A stretch of 64,000 bases of DNA from Pseudomonas nunensis (GCF_024296925.1 NZ_CP101125.1:7264927-7328926), one strand, 5' to 3'. Positions 1 to 11,276 are shown, counted from the first letter of the stretch. The notes: generated by a model not told the origin, from the letters alone. Made by a program: numbers and translations.

Positions 1-1235
1 AGGATCAGTTTGCGTTCGACGTTCTCCAGATAATCTTCCAGATTGTCGATCCGCGTCAGGTCTGGCACACCCGCTTCAGCGGCGCAGTTGCCTTCGGCCA
101 GGCGCAAGTCCCCGGCTTCGATCTGTTTGTTCTCGCACAAGGTGTGAGCACGTTCGAGCATGTTCTCCAGCTCCCGCACATTGCCCGGGAAACGGTAGCT
201 TTTCAGTGCTTCAAGGGCTTGCGGATGCAGTTTGGCGGCGGGATATCCGGTGCCGGCGGCCAGGCGCTTGAGCACATGGTTGGCCAGTGTCTCGATGTCG
301 TCCCGGCGTTCGCGCAAGGGCGGGACGCGCAACTCGATCACGTTCAAACGGTAATACAAATCCTGGCGAAAACGTTCGGCGCTGACTTCGGCGTCGAGGT
401 CTTTGTGAGTGGCGCAGAGGATACGTACATCGACCACGGTTTCCTGCTGGCCGCCGACGGCGCGCACGGCTTTCTCCTGGATCGCCCGCAGCAGCTTGAC
501 CTGCATCGCCAACGGCAAATCCGCCACTTCGTCGAGGAACAGAGTGCCGCCATGGGCCGCCTGGAACAGTCCGGGATTATCTTCAATGGCGCCACTGAAG
601 CTGCCTTTGCGGTGGCCGAAGAATTCGCTTTCCATCAGTTCTGACGGGATTGCCCCGCAGTTGACCGGGATAAAGGGCCGGCCGGCCCGTGGACCTTGTT
701 CGTGGATCAGGCGCGCGACCAACTCCTTGCCGCTGCCGGATTCGCCGCTGATGTACACCGGGGCCTGGCTGCGGGCCAGTTTGTCGATTTGTTTACGCAG
801 GTTGCGCATCGGCAATGATTCGCCCAGCAACCGACGATCGATGGCGGTGCTGGCGCCACCCGGAGCAGGCAGACGCAGGGCGCTGGTGACCAGTTCCCGC
901 AATCGGGTGAGGTCCACCGGTTTGGTCAGGAAGTCAAAGGCACCGGCCTTGAGGGCGTTGATCGCGGTTTCGAGGCTACCGTAAGCGGTGATCATCGCCA
1001 CCGGCACTTGGGGATAACGTTGCTGGATGTGTTGCACCAGTTCCAGGCCCGTGCCGTCGGGCAGGCGCATGTCGGTCAGGCACAGATCGAATGTTTCCCG
1101 GCCCAGCAGCGCCTGGGCTTCGCCAAGGTTGCGGGCACTGAAGGTATCGAGTTTCATCCGTCCCAGGGTGATTTCCAGGAGTTCGCGGATATCCGGTTCG
1201 TCGTCGACGATCAGGACTTTTTGCCGTGGGCTCAT
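1..1235 (-). CDS. pilR: PilR, sigma-54 response regulator (3' end cut off by window edge)
   Basis: This is an NtrC-type response regulator that activates pilA with RpoN after phosphorylation by PilS. About 411 codons are visible. They run through the receiver domain (phospho-acceptor in LCLTDMRLPD), the AAA+ domain with Walker A GESGSGKE and Walker B GGTLFLDE, and into the region after [10 protein letters not shown]. The C-terminal helix-turn-helix lies beyond base 1. The sigma-54 contact loop reads GSFSGA rather than GAFTGA. The ATG at 1233-1235 sits 2 nt after the pilS stop, so the two genes are cotranscribed and probably translationally coupled. Identity as PilR rests on close agreement with the family and on the PilS neighbour. 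Confidence 0.95.
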   Translation of the reverse strand, partial: MSPRQKVLIVDDEPDIRELLEITLGRMKLDTFSARNLGEAQALLGRETFDLCLTDMRLPDGTGLELVQHIQQRYPQVPVAMITAYGSLETAINALKAGAFDFLTKPVDLTRLRELVTSALRLPAPGGASTAIDRRLLGESLPMRNLRKQIDKLARSQAPVYISGESGSGKELVARLIHEQGPRAGRPFIPVNCGAIPSELMESEFFGHRKGSFSGAIEDNPGLFQAAHGGTLFLDEVADLPLAMQVKLLRAIQEKAVRAVGGQQETVVDVRILCATHKDLDAEVSAERFRQDLYYRLNVIELRVPPLRERRDDIETLANHVLKRLAAGTGYPAAKLHPQALEALKSYRFPGNVRELENMLERAHTLCENKQIEAGDLRLAEGNCAAEAGVPDLTRIDNLEDYLENVERKLI

Positions 1236-1237
1236 GT

Positions 1238-2827
1238 TCAACTTTGTTTCCGTCCGTGTGCAAAGGTGATGCGAAAGCAGCCGCCGCCTTGGCGTGGTTT
1301 GAAGTCTAGGCGGGCCTGGTTGCTTTCGCACAGCTCACGGGACAGATAAAGCCCCAGGCCAGTGCCCTGGCTACTGGTGGTGAAGAAGGGTTCGAACAAG
1401 TGCGCCTGCTGGTCCGGCGCCACACCGGGGCCGTTGTCCAGTACTTCGAGGACTGGCAGTTGGCTGTCGGCGTCGACAAACAGCTCCAGCCAGACCTCGG
1501 CCGTTTCATGGATCAAGCTGCTGTGACGCCAGGCATTGCGCAATAAATTGTCGAGAATCTGCGTCAGCTGATTCGGGTCCATCAACGTTTTGAAGTGGCC
1601 CATGCCGATGCGCAGGTGAATTTGCTGGCCTTCGGTCGCGGCCTCGCGGGTTTCAGCGACGTATTGCTCGAGCCACGGCTTCAGATCGAGCCGTTGCGGT
1701 GCGGTTTGCTGGCGGCGGGACAGTTGCAGGACGTTTTCGATAACCCGATTCATTCGCTGAGAGTGGTCTTGGATAATCTGGGTCAGACGCCGATCCGCGC
1801 CGTTCAGTTCCTCGGACTCCAGCAGCAACTGCGCGGCATGACTAACGGCGCCCAGCGGATTACGGATCTCGTGGGCGATCCCGGCGGTCAGGCGACCCAG
1901 GGCAGCGAGTTTCAATTGCTGTGCCTGCTGGGCGATCTGGGCGAGGTCTTCGAGAAAGATCAGGGTCTGATGGTGCGGGCTCTGGTCCAGGGCGATGAAG
2001 CTCGGCTGCAGTTCCAGGCCGGAGCGGGCGATCTTCAAGCTCTGAGGGCGCAAGGTCGGGTTGTTGAGCCACAGTTGCAGGCGCTCGACCAGGATCGGCG
2101 AGTATTCATCGATCAGCTGGCCTTCGAGGCGCTCCTGACCCAGCAGTGACAGGGCGCTGTGGTTGGCCAGTTGTACCCGCCGCTGCTCATCGAGCACCAG
2201 AATCCCGGTGCGCATGCGCTGCAGGATCAGGGCGTTGAGGGCTTCGAGGCTGACGACCTCACTGGCGCGCTGCTCGGCGAGGTGTTCGCTGACTTCCAGG
2301 CGTCGAATCAAACCTTGCACCAGCAACGCGGCGGCAAAGCACAGGGCGCCGAGGGTGCCGGCTTGCAGGTAGTCACTGGGGCTGGTGGGGCGGGTGAAGC
2401 TGAGCAGGAAGCTCAAGCCGACAATGCCAAGGGCCGCGACCGCCGCAATCAACAGGCCGATACGCCCGCGCAACAGGGTGTTGCCGATGGCCACCGACAC
2501 AATCAGCAAGTTGCCAATGGCGCTGGCCACACCGCCGGCGGCATAGAACAGGCCGCACAGCAGCAAGACGTCGACCAGCGTCAGGCTGAACAACTGCGCC
2601 GGGCGCCGGGTGTTCTCCAGGAACACCACCAGCAGGATGTTCAGCACCAGGTACAACCAGCTGCCACTGCGCAGCAGATCGTTATTGGCGAACGTCAGCA
2701 ACTGGTTGTCCATGTTGCTGGAGATCAACAGCACCAGGGTGATACCGACGCTTAAACGGTAAAAATGATAAAGGCGCAGCAGTCGCTGGGCCTGTTTGCT
2801 GCCGGGGCTGGAGGCCTCAGCGATCAC
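1238..2827 (-). CDS. pilS: PilS, sensor histidine kinase of type IV pilus
   Basis: This 529-residue inner-membrane kinase controls PilR and hence pilin transcription. The N-terminal third holds about six hydrophobic segments. A PAS-like stretch follows, then a HisKA domain with the phospho-acceptor in AHEIRNPLGAVSHAAQ, then HATPase_c with DNGPGV and GTGLGLYLSREL. The start is GTG at 2825-2827, which gives the N-terminus expected for the family (RLLRLYHFYRLSVG near residue 15). The start overlaps the upstream 77-residue gene by 11 nt. It is followed 2 nt later by pilR. Confidence 0.95.
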   Translation of the reverse strand: MIAEASSPGSKQAQRLLRLYHFYRLSVGITLVLLISSNMDNQLLTFANNDLLRSGSWLYLVLNILLVVFLENTRRPAQLFSLTLVDVLLLCGLFYAAGGVASAIGNLLIVSVAIGNTLLRGRIGLLIAAVAALGIVGLSFLLSFTRPTSPSDYLQAGTLGALCFAAALLVQGLIRRLEVSEHLAEQRASEVVSLEALNALILQRMRTGILVLDEQRRVQLANHSALSLLGQERLEGQLIDEYSPILVERLQLWLNNPTLRPQSLKIARSGLELQPSFIALDQSPHHQTLIFLEDLAQIAQQAQQLKLAALGRLTAGIAHEIRNPLGAVSHAAQLLLESEELNGADRRLTQIIQDHSQRMNRVIENVLQLSRRQQTAPQRLDLKPWLEQYVAETREAATEGQQIHLRIGMGHFKTLMDPNQLTQILDNLLRNAWRHSSLIHETAEVWLELFVDADSQLPVLEVLDNGPGVAPDQQAHLFEPFFTTSSQGTGLGLYLSRELCESNQARLDFKPRQGGGCFRITFAHGRKQS

Positions 2828-3050
2828 TTGAGCCCGGGCCTTGCTCGAGGTGAGCCTGGCTGCAATACCACTGTTGTTGGAGGTTCAGCGCACGGTCGCG
2901 CGGCAGGTGCACGCCACAGTGGGCGCAGCGCACCATCGGCGCCGCATCCAGCTCGGCATTGGGGCGAGGCGTGGAAGCGGATCCCTTGAACTTGCGCCAA
3001 AACCATACCGCTGCGGCAATCAGGGCGATCCAGAACAGTAAACGAACCAT
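2817..3050 (-). CDS. Small PP0621-family protein
   Basis: This is a 77-residue protein with one N-terminal hydrophobic segment (LLFWIALIAAAVWFW) and a C-terminal zinc-ribbon-like pattern: CAHCG, then a Cys and a His near the end (YCSQAH). It matches the small conserved Pseudomonas family annotated as PP0621-like, whose function is unknown. It lies immediately upstream of pilS on the same strand and overlaps it, so it is probably the first gene of the pilSR transcript. Any link to pilus control is inference from position only. Confidence 0.8.
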   Translation of the reverse strand: MVRLLFWIALIAAAVWFWRKFKGSASTPRPNAELDAAPMVRCAHCGVHLPRDRALNLQQQWYCSQAHLEQGPGSSDR

Positions 3051-3128
3051 GGCGGGCTGCTTTTCGAATGATGATCAGGCAGTTTAGCCAAGGACATGTC
3101 AGGCGCACAGCGTAATAAATCGCGGCAA

Positions 3129-3160
3129 TAAAAAAGGGAGACTCAAGAGTCTCCCTTTTT
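3129..3160. terminator. Bidirectional intrinsic terminator after bamD
   Basis: The stem GGGAGACTC / GAGTCTCCC is flanked by an A run on the left and a T run on the right, so it can end transcription in both directions. It lies just past the bamD stop on the minus strand. Confidence 0.85.
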
Positions 3161-3175
3161 GCACAGCCTGTGGGG

Positions 3176-4198
3176 TTAGTCGAACACACCAAAGGTCATG
3201 TAGCTGAACCACGAACGGTCGCCGTTGTTGCCTTCCGCTTCGTGTTGCTCTTCCTCGATCACGTCGCCGTTTTCGTCTCTAGGCTTGAGATCGTTCGGAA
3301 TCGCGTCTTTCGCGTCCTGGAACTGCTTCTGCACGTCCTGGTTGGCGCGGGTTTCACCCGGTGGCAGCGGCGGACTGGATTCGATCAGGCCCAGGGTGGC
3401 CTTGCTCAGCCACGAACGGTTATCCGCTTCGTCGACCGATGGTCTGAACTGACCGTCCACCAGGCTTGGGTGGTTCGGGTAGTTGAGCTTCAGGGTTTCG
3501 AGGCTGGTTTCGGCCAATTCGTCCAGGTGCAGACGCTGGTAGGACTCGACCATCACCGCCAGGCCGTCACCGACCGATGGGGTTTCCTGGAAGTTTTCCA
3601 CCACATAACGACCACGGTTCGCGGCGGCGACGTAAGCCTGACGGGTCAGGTAGTAGTCGGCGACGTGAATCTCGTAGGAGGCCAGCAGGTTGCGCAGATA
3701 AATCATGCGCTGTTTGGCATCCGGAGAGTAGCGGCTGTTCGGGTAGCGGCTGGTCAGCTGGGCGAACTCGTTGTACGAGTCGCGGGCAGCGCCCGGGTCA
3801 CGCTTGGTCATATCCAGCGGCAGGAAGCGCGCCAGCAGGCCGACGTCCTGGTCGAAGGAGGTCAGACCCTTGAGGTAATACGCGTAATCCACGTTCGGAT
3901 GCTGTGGGTGCAAACGAATGAAACGCTCAGCGGCAGACTTGGCAGCCTCAGGCTCGGCGTTCTTGTAGTTGGCGTAGATGAGCTCGAGTTGAGCCTGATC
4001 AGCATAGCGCCCGAACGGATAACGCGACTCCAGCGCCTTCAGCTTGGCTGTGGCGGCGGTGTAGCTATTGTTGTCCAGATCGGTCTGAGCCTGCTGGTAC
4101 AGCTCGACCTCGCTCAGGTTTTCGTCGACGACTTCCTTCGATGAGCAAGCAGCGGTCAATGCGAGGATGGCGATCAGCAGCAGGTGTTTCACTTGCAT
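3176..4198 (-). CDS. bamD: BamD (ComL), outer-membrane assembly lipoprotein
   Basis: This is a 340-residue lipoprotein of the BAM complex, which folds beta-barrel proteins into the outer membrane. The ATG at 4196-4198 gives a lipoprotein signal with lipobox LTAAC and Cys18 as the acylated residue; the open frame continues upstream but without a signal sequence. TPR-like repeats follow ([49 protein letters not shown]). The C-terminal extension is rich in acidic residues. The gene is divergent from rluD, as is common in Pseudomonas. Confidence 0.95.
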   Translation of the reverse strand: MQVKHLLLIAILALTAACSSKEVVDENLSEVELYQQAQTDLDNNSYTAATAKLKALESRYPFGRYADQAQLELIYANYKNAEPEAAKSAAERFIRLHPQHPNVDYAYYLKGLTSFDQDVGLLARFLPLDMTKRDPGAARDSYNEFAQLTSRYPNSRYSPDAKQRMIYLRNLLASYEIHVADYYLTRQAYVAAANRGRYVVENFQETPSVGDGLAVMVESYQRLHLDELAETSLETLKLNYPNHPSLVDGQFRPSVDEADNRSWLSKATLGLIESSPPLPPGETRANQDVQKQFQDAKDAIPNDLKPRDENGDVIEEEQHEAEGNNGDRSWFSYMTFGVFD

Positions 4199-4349
4199 GG
4201 CGGCTTGCGTCCCTATGACGGCCGCTGTCTTGGGCGGGGCCGTCCTGTTATGATGAGCGCCCCGTTGAATAGCCTCGGGGCAAAAGACGCCGTATTTAAC
4301 CACAAGCGCGCAGCCGAAACCAAAGGCTGTGCCGACGCCTAGTCTGAGC

Positions 4350-5312
4350 ATGTCCGATAAAATTGAACTTCGCGCAGAGGTGCCGTCCGAATTGGGCGGC
4401 CAACGCCTCGATCAAGTCGCCGCACAATTATTCGCTGAGCACTCGCGCTCGCGCCTTTCCGCCTGGATCAAAGACGGCCGCCTGACTGTGGATGGGGCGG
4501 TTATCCGCCCGCGAGACATCGTTCATGGTGGTGCCATTCTTGAACTCACTGCCGAGCAGGAAGCTCAGGGCGAATGGATCGCTCAGGACATCGAGCTGGA
4601 CATCGTCTACGAAGACGACGACATCCTGGTGATCAACAAGCCTGCGGGCCTGGTGGTGCATCCGGCTGCGGGCCACGCTGATGGGACCTTGCTCAACGCC
4701 TTGCTGCACCATGTGCCGGACATCGTCAATGTGCCCCGCGCCGGTATCGTGCATCGCCTGGACAAGGACACCACCGGTCTGATGGTGGTGGCCAAGACCA
4801 TTCAAGCGCAGACGCAACTGGTTACACAGTTGCAGAGCCGCAGCGTCAGCCGGATCTACGAGTGCATCGTGATCGGCGTAGTGACGGCCGGTGGCAAGAT
4901 CAACGCGCCGATCGGTCGTCACGGCCAGCAACGCCAGCGCATGGCGGTGATGGAAGGTGGCAAGCAAGCCGTCAGCCACTATCGCGTGCTCGAGCGTTTC
5001 CGCTCCCACACCCACGTGCGGGTGAAGCTGGAAACCGGTCGTACGCACCAGATTCGCGTGCACATGGCCCACATCAACTACCCGTTGGTCGGAGATCCTG
5101 CCTACGGCGGTCGTTTCCGCATTCCGCCGGCAGCCAGTGTGACCATGGTCGAATCGTTGAAGGCGTTTCCGCGTCAGGCACTGCACGCGCGGTTCCTGGA
5201 GCTGGATCATCCGACCACCGGTAAGCGCATGAGCTGGGAATCGCCACTGCCAGACGATTTCGTCTGGTTGCTGACCCTGCTCAAGCAAGACCGTGAGGCG
5301 TTCATCGGATGA
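4350..5312 (+). CDS. rluD: RluD, 23S rRNA pseudouridine synthase
   Basis: This 320-residue enzyme makes pseudouridines in helix 69 of 23S rRNA. An N-terminal S4 RNA-binding domain ([11 protein letters not shown]...[17 protein letters not shown]) is followed by the synthase domain with [12 protein letters not shown], catalytic Asp138, and [11 protein letters not shown] chose ATG 4350 ([11 protein letters not shown]) over a GTG 21 nt upstream because it gives the family N-terminus. The stop overlaps the start of pgeF by 4 nt, indicating coupling. Confidence 0.95.
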   Translation: MSDKIELRAEVPSELGGQRLDQVAAQLFAEHSRSRLSAWIKDGRLTVDGAVIRPRDIVHGGAILELTAEQEAQGEWIAQDIELDIVYEDDDILVINKPAGLVVHPAAGHADGTLLNALLHHVPDIVNVPRAGIVHRLDKDTTGLMVVAKTIQAQTQLVTQLQSRSVSRIYECIVIGVVTAGGKINAPIGRHGQQRQRMAVMEGGKQAVSHYRVLERFRSHTHVRVKLETGRTHQIRVHMAHINYPLVGDPAYGGRFRIPPAASVTMVESLKAFPRQALHARFLELDHPTTGKRMSWESPLPDDFVWLLTLLKQDREAFIG

Positions 5313-6034
5313 GTGACTGGCTGATTCCCGACTGGCCTGCGCCTGCCGGGGTGAAAGCCTGCGTTACCACCCGTGCGGGCGGCGTCAGTCTGGCGCCGTT
5401 CGACAGCCTCAACCTCGGCGATCACGTCGATGACAGCCCCGAAGCCGTGGCCGAAAATCGCCGCCGCCTCACCGATCATTTCGCTATTCAACCGGCCTGG
5501 CTGCAACAGGTTCACGGCATTGTCGTGGCTCATGCAGACCCGAGTCAGGTCGTCACGGCCGACGCCAGTTGGACGCAAACCCCCGGCATCGCCTGTGCGG
5601 CGATGACTGCCGACTGCCTGCCCGCATTATTTTGCGACCGTGCCGGCACTCGTGTTGCGGCGGCCCATGCCGGTTGGCGTGGATTGGCTGCAGGTGTGCT
5701 GGAGGCGACTCTCGACACTTTGGCCGTGGCGCCGGAAGACGTATTGGTCTGGCTCGGCCCGGCCATCGGTCCGCAAGCCTTTGAAGTCGGCCCGGAAGTC
5801 CGGGAAGTCTTCATTCAGCAACTGCCTGAAGCGGCCAAAGCCTTCGTCCCGAGCCAGAACGCCGGCAAGTTCATGGCCGACATCTATGAGCTGGCGCGTT
5901 TACGCCTTGCGGCCCGTGGTGTCACCGCTGTTTATGGTGGCGGTTTCTGCACCGTGACCGATCCTCGCTTCTTTTCTTACCGCCGCAGTCCACGCACTGG
6001 TCGGTTTGCCTCCCTGATCTGGCTCGAACGCTAG
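5309..6034 (+). CDS. pgeF: PgeF (YfiH), peptidoglycan editing factor
   Basis: This 241-residue protein belongs to the laccase-domain DUF152/YfiH family. Members have been described as polyphenol oxidases, as purine nucleoside-processing enzymes and, in E. coli, as an editing factor that removes wrongly incorporated residues from peptidoglycan precursors. The family signatures CAAMTADCLPALFCD, AAAHAGWRGLAAGV and WLGPAIGPQAFEVG, with the metal-binding His/Cys residues, are present. It overlaps rluD by 4 nt, the usual arrangement with rluD and bamD. Confidence 0.9.
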   Translation: MSDWLIPDWPAPAGVKACVTTRAGGVSLAPFDSLNLGDHVDDSPEAVAENRRRLTDHFAIQPAWLQQVHGIVVAHADPSQVVTADASWTQTPGIACAAMTADCLPALFCDRAGTRVAAAHAGWRGLAAGVLEATLDTLAVAPEDVLVWLGPAIGPQAFEVGPEVREVFIQQLPEAAKAFVPSQNAGKFMADIYELARLRLAARGVTAVYGGGFCTVTDPRFFSYRRSPRTGRFASLIWLER

Positions 6035-6064
6035 ACTTCCCTGATCTACATCAACTGTACGACG

Positions 6065-6093
6065 CTTGAAACTCCCAGAATCGACCGCATCTA
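6065..6093 (+). promoter_or_regulatory. Sigma-32 heat-shock promoter of clpB
   Basis: A perfect -35 CTTGAAA (6065-6071) is followed after 13 nt by CCGCATCTA (6085-6093), close to the sigma-32 -10 consensus CCCCATNTA. It lies 73 nt upstream of the clpB ATG. Confidence 0.85.
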
Positions 6094-6165
6094 TAACGGT
6101 ATCTGGCAGGTTTCTTCATTCAGGATGGTTTCTTAGGTCCGGCCTGCTCAAAAGGAAGGTGACCC

Positions 6166-8730
6166 ATGCGTATAGACCGTTTAACCAGTAAATTGCAGTT
6201 AGCCCTCTCCGACGCCCAATCCCTGGCCGTCGGCCTCGATCATCCGGGCATTGAACCGGCGCACTTGATGCAAGCGATGCTTGAACAACAGGGTGGTTCG
6301 ATCAAACCTCTGTTGATGCAAGTGGGCTTTGACGTCAACAGCCTGCGCAAAGAGCTGACCAAAGAGCTCGATCAACTGCCGAAAATCCAGAACCCGACCG
6401 GCGACGTCAATATGTCGCAGGATCTGGCGCGTCTGCTCAATCAGGCCGATCGCCTGGCCCAGCAGAAGGGTGATCAATTTATCTCCAGCGAGCTGGTGTT
6501 GCTCGCCGCCATGGATGACAACAGCAAGCTTGGCAAGCTGTTGCTCGGCCAGGGCGTGAGCAAGAAAGCCCTGGAAAACGCGATCAACAACCTGCGTGGC
6601 GGCGAAGCGGTCAACGACGCCAACCACGAAGAGTCGCGTCAGGCGCTGGATAAATACACCGTCGACCTGACCAAGCGCGCCGAAGAAGGCAAGCTCGATC
6701 CGGTGATCGGCCGTGACGATGAAATTCGCCGGACCATTCAGGTCCTGCAACGCCGTACCAAGAACAACCCGGTGCTGATCGGTGAGCCTGGCGTGGGTAA
6801 AACCGCCATCGCCGAAGGCCTGGCCCAGCGCATCATCAACGGCGAAGTGCCGGATGGCCTCAAGGGCAAACGCCTGTTGTCCCTGGACATGGGCTCGCTG
6901 ATTGCCGGTGCCAAGTATCGCGGTGAGTTTGAAGAGCGCCTTAAATCCCTGCTCAATGAACTGTCGAAGCAGGAAGGGCAGATCATTCTGTTTATCGACG
7001 AACTGCACACCATGGTCGGCGCCGGCAAAGGCGAAGGCTCGATGGACGCCGGCAATATGCTCAAGCCGGCATTGGCACGCGGCGAACTGCACTGCGTTGG
7101 CGCAACCACGCTCAACGAGTACCGCCAATATATAGAGAAGGACGCGGCCCTCGAGCGGCGATTCCAGAAAGTGCTGGTGGAAGAGCCGAGCGAAGAAGAC
7201 ACCATCGCGATCCTGCGTGGCCTCAAAGAGCGTTATGAGGTTCACCACAAAGTAGCGATCACCGACGGCGCGATCATTGCGGCGGCCAAACTCAGCCATC
7301 GCTACATCACCGACCGTCAGTTGCCGGACAAGGCCATCGACCTGATCGACGAAGCCGCCAGCCGCATCCGCATGGAGATCGACTCCAAGCCGGAAGTGCT
7401 CGATCGTCTGGAGCGTCGCCTGATCCAGTTGAAGGTGGAATCCCAGGCGCTGAAGAAAGAAAGTGACGACGCGGCGAAGAAACGCCTGGAAAAACTCCAG
7501 GAAGAAATCGTTCGCCTAGAACGTGAGTATTCGGACCTCGAGGAAATCTGGAATTCGGAGAAAGCCGAAGTCCAGGGGTCGGCGCAGATCCAGCAGAAAA
7601 TCGAACAGTCCCGTCAGGAACTGGAAGCCGCCCGCCGCAAAGGCGACCTGAACCGCATGGCCGAGCTGCAATACGGGATCATCCCGGACCTGGAGCGCAG
7701 CCTGCAAATGGTCGACCAGCACGGCAAAAGCGAGAACCAGTTGCTGCGCAGCAAGGTGACTGAAGAAGAGATCGCGGAAGTCGTGTCGAAATGGACCGGC
7801 ATCCCTGTGTCGAAAATGCTCGAAGGCGAGCGCGACAAGCTGATGAAGATGGAAAGCCTGTTGCACCAGCGTGTAATCGGCCAGAACGAAGCGGTGATCG
7901 CGGTTTCCAACGCGGTGCGGCGTTCGCGGGCCGGGTTGTCCGACCCGAACCGTCCGAGCGGTTCGTTCATGTTCCTCGGCCCGACCGGCGTCGGTAAAAC
8001 CGAGCTGTGCAAGGCGCTAGCCGAATTCCTCTTTGATACTGAGGAGGCGATGATTCGCATCGACATGTCCGAGTTCATGGAGAAACATTCCGTGGCCCGA
8101 CTGATCGGCGCACCACCAGGCTACGTAGGCTATGAAGAGGGCGGTTACCTGACCGAGGCGGTGCGTCGCAAGCCTTATTCGGTGATCCTCCTGGACGAGG
8201 TCGAGAAGGCCCACCCGGACGTGTTCAACATCTTGCTGCAAGTGCTGGAAGATGGCCGATTGACCGACAGCCATGGCCGCACGGTGGATTTCAAGAACAC
8301 CGTGATTGTCATGACCTCCAACCTCGGTTCGGTGCAGATCCAGGAACTGGTGGGTGATCGTGAAGCGCAACGTGCAGCGGTGATGGATGCGATTTCCACG
8401 CACTTCCGGCCGGAGTTCATCAACCGGGTCGACGAAGTGGTGATCTTCGAGCCGCTGGCCCGGGATCAGATCGCCGGCATCACCGAGATCCAGTTGGGTC
8501 GCCTGCGCAGTCGCCTGACCGAGCGCGAGCTGAAACTGGAGCTCAGCCCTGAGGCGATGGATAAGTTGATCGCCGTCGGCTACGACCCGGTGTATGGCGC
8601 ACGGCCGCTCAAACGAGCGATCCAGCGCTGGATCGAGAACCCGCTGGCACAGCTGATTCTGTCCGGGCGATTCATGCCAGGCGAGACCGCTGTCGGCCGT
8701 GTGGAAAACGACGAAATCGTTTTCGACTGA
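6166..8730 (+). CDS. clpB: ClpB, protein disaggregase
   Basis: This 854-residue Hsp100 ATPase rescues aggregated proteins in the cytoplasm together with DnaK. Features in order: the N-terminal Clp repeat domain; nucleotide-binding domain 1 with Walker [10 protein letters not shown] near residue 205 and Walker B ILFIDELH; a long middle coiled coil (about residues 410-520, rich in Lys, Glu and Arg); and nucleotide-binding domain 2 with Walker [10 protein letters not shown] near residue 604 and [10 protein letters not shown]. The ATG is preceded by AAGGAAGGTGA, a strong ribosome-binding site. It is a single-gene unit between a sigma-32 promoter and an intrinsic terminator. Confidence 0.97.
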   Translation: MRIDRLTSKLQLALSDAQSLAVGLDHPGIEPAHLMQAMLEQQGGSIKPLLMQVGFDVNSLRKELTKELDQLPKIQNPTGDVNMSQDLARLLNQADRLAQQKGDQFISSELVLLAAMDDNSKLGKLLLGQGVSKKALENAINNLRGGEAVNDANHEESRQALDKYTVDLTKRAEEGKLDPVIGRDDEIRRTIQVLQRRTKNNPVLIGEPGVGKTAIAEGLAQRIINGEVPDGLKGKRLLSLDMGSLIAGAKYRGEFEERLKSLLNELSKQEGQIILFIDELHTMVGAGKGEGSMDAGNMLKPALARGELHCVGATTLNEYRQYIEKDAALERRFQKVLVEEPSEEDTIAILRGLKERYEVHHKVAITDGAIIAAAKLSHRYITDRQLPDKAIDLIDEAASRIRMEIDSKPEVLDRLERRLIQLKVESQALKKESDDAAKKRLEKLQEEIVRLEREYSDLEEIWNSEKAEVQGSAQIQQKIEQSRQELEAARRKGDLNRMAELQYGIIPDLERSLQMVDQHGKSENQLLRSKVTEEEIAEVVSKWTGIPVSKMLEGERDKLMKMESLLHQRVIGQNEAVIAVSNAVRRSRAGLSDPNRPSGSFMFLGPTGVGKTELCKALAEFLFDTEEAMIRIDMSEFMEKHSVARLIGAPPGYVGYEEGGYLTEAVRRKPYSVILLDEVEKAHPDVFNILLQVLEDGRLTDSHGRTVDFKNTVIVMTSNLGSVQIQELVGDREAQRAAVMDAISTHFRPEFINRVDEVVIFEPLARDQIAGITEIQLGRLRSRLTERELKLELSPEAMDKLIAVGYDPVYGARPLKRAIQRWIENPLAQLILSGRFMPGETAVGRVENDEIVFD

Positions 8731-8754
8731 GGCGTAATGCCAGTGAAATAAAGA

Positions 8755-8781
8755 AGGCCTCGCATTGCGAGGCCTTTTTTT
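8755..8781 (+). terminator. Intrinsic terminator of clpB
   Basis: The stem AGGCCTCGC / GCGAGGCCT with a 3-nt loop is followed by a run of T residues. Confidence 0.9.
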
Positions 8782-8914
8782 CGCCAGGCTGTTGAACTCA
8801 AAGGAAAAGGCTTGTAAAGTGCGCCCCGCAGTAAGTCACCCGGAAGGGTTTCTGCTCCCCAAGCGGAAATCTGAAATAAGTTGCAAATCATTAACTTGAA
8901 TGCAATTTAGGGGG

Positions 8915-8942
8915 TTGACAGAGGTGCTTAAGATTGTAGAAT
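8915..8942 (+). promoter_or_regulatory. Sigma-70 promoter of the tRNA cluster
   Basis: TTGACA (8915-8920), a 16-nt spacer and TAGAAT (8937-8942) are followed by a GC-rich discriminator (GCGCGCC), typical of stringently controlled stable-RNA promoters. The first tRNA begins 86 nt further on. Confidence 0.85.
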
Positions 8943-9028
8943 AGCGCGCCTCAGACACACGAACGCAGCGATGCGAACGGGTCGAAGAGACGCAGTAAGC
9001 TTCACCGTTGTAAATTGAAATATGTAGT

Positions 9029-9104
9029 TCCGTGATAGCTCAGTCGGTAGAGCAAATGACTGTTAATCATTGGGTCCCAGGTTCGAGTCCTGGTCACGGA
9101 GCCA
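9029..9104 (+). tRNA. tRNA-Asn (GTT)
   Basis: This 76-nt cloverleaf has acceptor stem TCCGTGA / TCACGGA, D-loop AGCTCAGTCGGTAGAGC and T-loop GGTTCGAGTCC. The anticodon GTT is at 9062-9064 and the CCA end is encoded. Confidence 0.97.
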
Positions 9105-9113
9105 ATTTCAAAC

Positions 9114-9190
9114 CGGGGTATAGCGCAGTCCGGTAGCGCGCCTGCTTTGGGAGCAGGATGTCAGGAGTTCGAATCCCCTTACCCCGACCA
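9114..9190 (+). tRNA. tRNA-Pro (TGG), first copy
   Basis: This 77-nt cloverleaf has acceptor stem CGGGGTA / TACCCCG and anticodon stem CCTGC / GCAGG. The anticodon TGG is at 9148-9150 and CCA is encoded. It is identical over its length to the copy at 9368-9444. Confidence 0.97.
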
Positions 9191-9195
9191 TTTTT

Positions 9196-9271
9196 GGGTC
9201 GTTAGCTCAGTTGGTAGAGCAGTTGGCTTTTAACCAATTGGTCGTAGGTTCGAATCCCACACGACCCACCA
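9196..9271 (+). tRNA. tRNA-Lys (TTT)
   Basis: This 76-nt cloverleaf has acceptor stem GGGTCGT / ACGACCC. The anticodon TTT is at 9229-9231, the T-arm is GGTTCGAATCC and CCA is encoded. Confidence 0.97.
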
Positions 9272-9335
9272 TTTTTGAAACCAGTTAACGCTGGGGTCAG
9301 ATCTTAAGATCAGAGGCCAAAAGCGCTGATCGAAG

Positions 9336-9365
9336 AAGGCGACTTGTGAAGGTCGCCTTTTTTTT
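9336..9365 (+). terminator. Terminator between tRNA-Lys and second tRNA-Pro
   Basis: The stem AAGGCGAC / GTCGCCTT is followed by a long T run. It closes the Asn-Pro-Lys unit, so the second tRNA-Pro may be read only by read-through or from a promoter I cannot see. Confidence 0.85.
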
Positions 9366-9367
9366 AC

Positions 9368-9444
9368 CGGGGTATAGCGCAGTCCGGTAGCGCGCCTGCT
9401 TTGGGAGCAGGATGTCAGGAGTTCGAATCCCCTTACCCCGACCA
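9368..9444 (+). tRNA. tRNA-Pro (TGG), second copy
   Basis: This is identical in sequence to the tRNA-Pro at 9114-9190, with the anticodon in the same TTTGGGA loop. The flanks differ from those of the first copy except for a few bases. It sits between two terminators. Confidence 0.97.
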
Positions 9445-9449
9445 TATTA

Positions 9450-9485
9450 AAAATCCTCGTATCGAAAGATACGGGGATTTTTTTG
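9450..9485 (+). terminator. Terminator after second tRNA-Pro
   Basis: The stem AAATCCTCGTATC / GATACGGGGATTT (one G-T pair, GAAA loop) is followed by T residues. Confidence 0.85.
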
Positions 9486-9509
9486 TCTTCGAAAAAGTGC
9501 AATCCCTCT

Positions 9510-9536
9510 TCAAGTCATCATACAACTTGCCGATAA
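9510..9536 (+). promoter_or_regulatory. FliA (sigma-28) promoter of the chemoreceptor gene
   Basis: A perfect -10 GCCGATAA (9529-9536) lies 19 nt after the first base of TCAAGT (9510). This is the spacing of the flagellar sigma-28 consensus TAAAG(TTT)-N11-GCCGATAA. It is 61 nt upstream of the chemoreceptor ATG. Confidence 0.75.
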
Positions 9537-9579
9537 CGAGCGAACGGGGCGCATACAGCGCGTCCATTTCCAGCCATAA

Positions 9580-11223
<1,644 letters not shown>

Positions 11224-11240
11224 ATCTGTCAGGCACAAAA

Positions 11241-11276
11241 AAGCCGCGCTTCCCGTCGAGGGATGCGCGGCTTGTT
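11241..11276. terminator. Terminator between convergent chemoreceptor and EF-hand genes
   Basis: The stem AAGCCGCGC / GCGCGGCTT also contains an inner TCCC/GGGA pairing. The A run on its left makes it strongest for the minus-strand gene; the plus side ends in TGTTTGTT. Confidence 0.75.

Noticed and set aside
4199-4349. Promoters for divergent bamD and rluD
   Set aside because: No pair of -35 and -10 hexamers with acceptable spacing could be found on either strand.
9029-9444. tRNA cluster as an integration site for a mobile island
   Set aside because: No integrase, no direct repeat of a tRNA 3' end beyond the duplicated full gene, and both flanks are core genes.
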